64,000 nucleotides of DNA from JACPNO01 sp963825405 (GTDB lineage: Bacteria > Acidobacteriota > Terriglobia > Bryobacterales > Bryobacteraceae): assembly GCA_963825405.1 (NCBI GenBank), contig CAWGTB010000016.1, forward strand, positions 62,001-126,000, read 5' to 3'. The notes under the pieces were generated by a model. The model was not told the DNA's origin and ran no database searches. It worked only from the letters and a program-made list of their open reading frames with translations. Position numbers and translations under genes: made by a program. This document shows, in pieces, positions 63,580 to 64,000 of this stretch. How positions within the stretch are numbered: position 1 is the first letter of the stretch; every line of letters begins with the position of its first letter.

Positions 63580-63991
63580 AGCCTACGTGCGTGGTTACTC
63601 GCTCGCTGGCCGCTAGCTCTCGCCGCGGCCGAGCCGCGGCTGTCTCTTCTCCAAATCGTTTCCCGGCAGCGTACCCGCTTACGTGTCCATCACGCGTGGA
63701 CGCAACGGGAATGGCGAATACAAAGAGGCCCCGGATGACGACCGCCCGTTGAAATTCCAGCTTGCCGAAGCCGATGCGAGTGCGACTGTTCGCTTTGGCC
63801 GACAAGCTCGATCCGCTTCAAGCGGCCGCTGGAGTCGCCTGCCAAGGTGGCGCACATGGGCATGAAGACGTTCCGCTTCGAAGACGGCGCCGAGCAGCAC
63901 GAAGTGAAATTCAACTTCTCCGAAGATCTCGACGCCAAGCGCGCTGGCCGACTGGTTTGAGCGCATCTCCGAAACCGAGCAGAATTACTGA
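63576..63991 (+). CDS. Small exported hypothetical protein (several insertions)
   Basis: ATG overlaps the RuvC stop. A hydrophobic leader seems present but is frame-damaged. Repaired pieces: SVPAYVSITVDANGNGEYKE, APDDDRPLKFQLAEADA, ALADKLDPLQRPLESPAKVA, HMGMKTFRFEDGAEQHEVKF and NFSEDLDAKALADWFERISE, ending TEQNY at TGA 63989-63991. About 135 residues. No family recognised. Beta-rich middle with an acidic helical end; position after ruvC suggests the continuing operon (ruvA or ruvB would be expected nearby in some genomes). Confidence 0.6.
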
Positions 63992-64000
63992 TGTCTGGAG

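Overview
The window is GC-rich, gene-dense DNA with almost no gap over 250 bp. It most resembles Acidobacteriota of the Solibacteres/Bryobacterales type. This is inferred from the gene repertoire rather than a marker gene: a PadR regulator next to an eight-TM-type MacB/FtsX permease, a BlaI/M56 pair whose M56 protein ends in a TonB domain, DUF1501 plus cytochrome plus PQQ dehydrogenase sets, many secreted PQQ-type beta-propellers, and a sigma factor/Ser-Thr kinase pair. No rRNA, tRNA, CRISPR array, phage or insertion sequence was seen.

Layout. 1-4.2 kb: end of a TolC-like efflux protein, a DUF4097 protein, then a BlaI/BlaR1-like sensory unit with shared operator-like palindromes. 4.3-14.6 kb: nitroreductase, large secreted six-hairpin-type protein, NtrB/NtrC-type two-component pair, a PIN-toxin remnant, an oxidoreductase and an amidohydrolase. 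14.7-19.6 kb (minus strand): ADOP-type permease, PadR, purE, icd. 19.7-25.9 kb: housekeeping genes larC, metG, TatD nuclease, polyprenyl synthase, cca. 25.9-28.3 kb: a c-di-AMP (ydaO-type) riboswitch controlling a KimA-like potassium importer, with an apparent ribosome-site-sequestering hairpin. 28.3-35.7 kb: DUF1501 protein, dihaem cytochrome c, PQQ dehydrogenase, enoyl-CoA hydratase, Rieske oxygenase, ECF-like sigma factor and Ser/Thr kinase, mostly translationally coupled by short overlaps. 35.7-49.8 kb: mixed small enzymes, four PQQ-like propellers, ankyrin protein, Fe-alcohol dehydrogenase, HD protein and a TonB protein. 50.1-60 kb: a dTDP-rhamnose and glycan assembly locus (rmlA, rmlC, rmlB, three GT4 enzymes, DUF3108, a glycosyltransferase-methyltransferase fusion, and a Wzm-like ABC permease carrying an extra N-terminal beta domain). 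60-64 kb: M28 peptidase, a hypothetical gene, yebC, ruvC and a small hypothetical.

The strangest property is reading-frame damage. About 17 otherwise intact genes, on both strands, are broken, and almost every break is explained by one EXTRA base (a +1 shift). I found no break that clearly needs a deletion. The breaks are sparse over most of the window but pile up in the DUF1501 gene (about 13 in 1.45 kb) and in yebC-ruvC-hypothetical (about 18 in 1.7 kb). Because yebC and ruvC are conserved, insertion-biased long-read consensus error is the leading explanation; programmed frameshifting is the exciting but less likely one. The window also holds two families of dispersed palindromic repeats, one copy of which lies in frame inside the blaR1-like gene.
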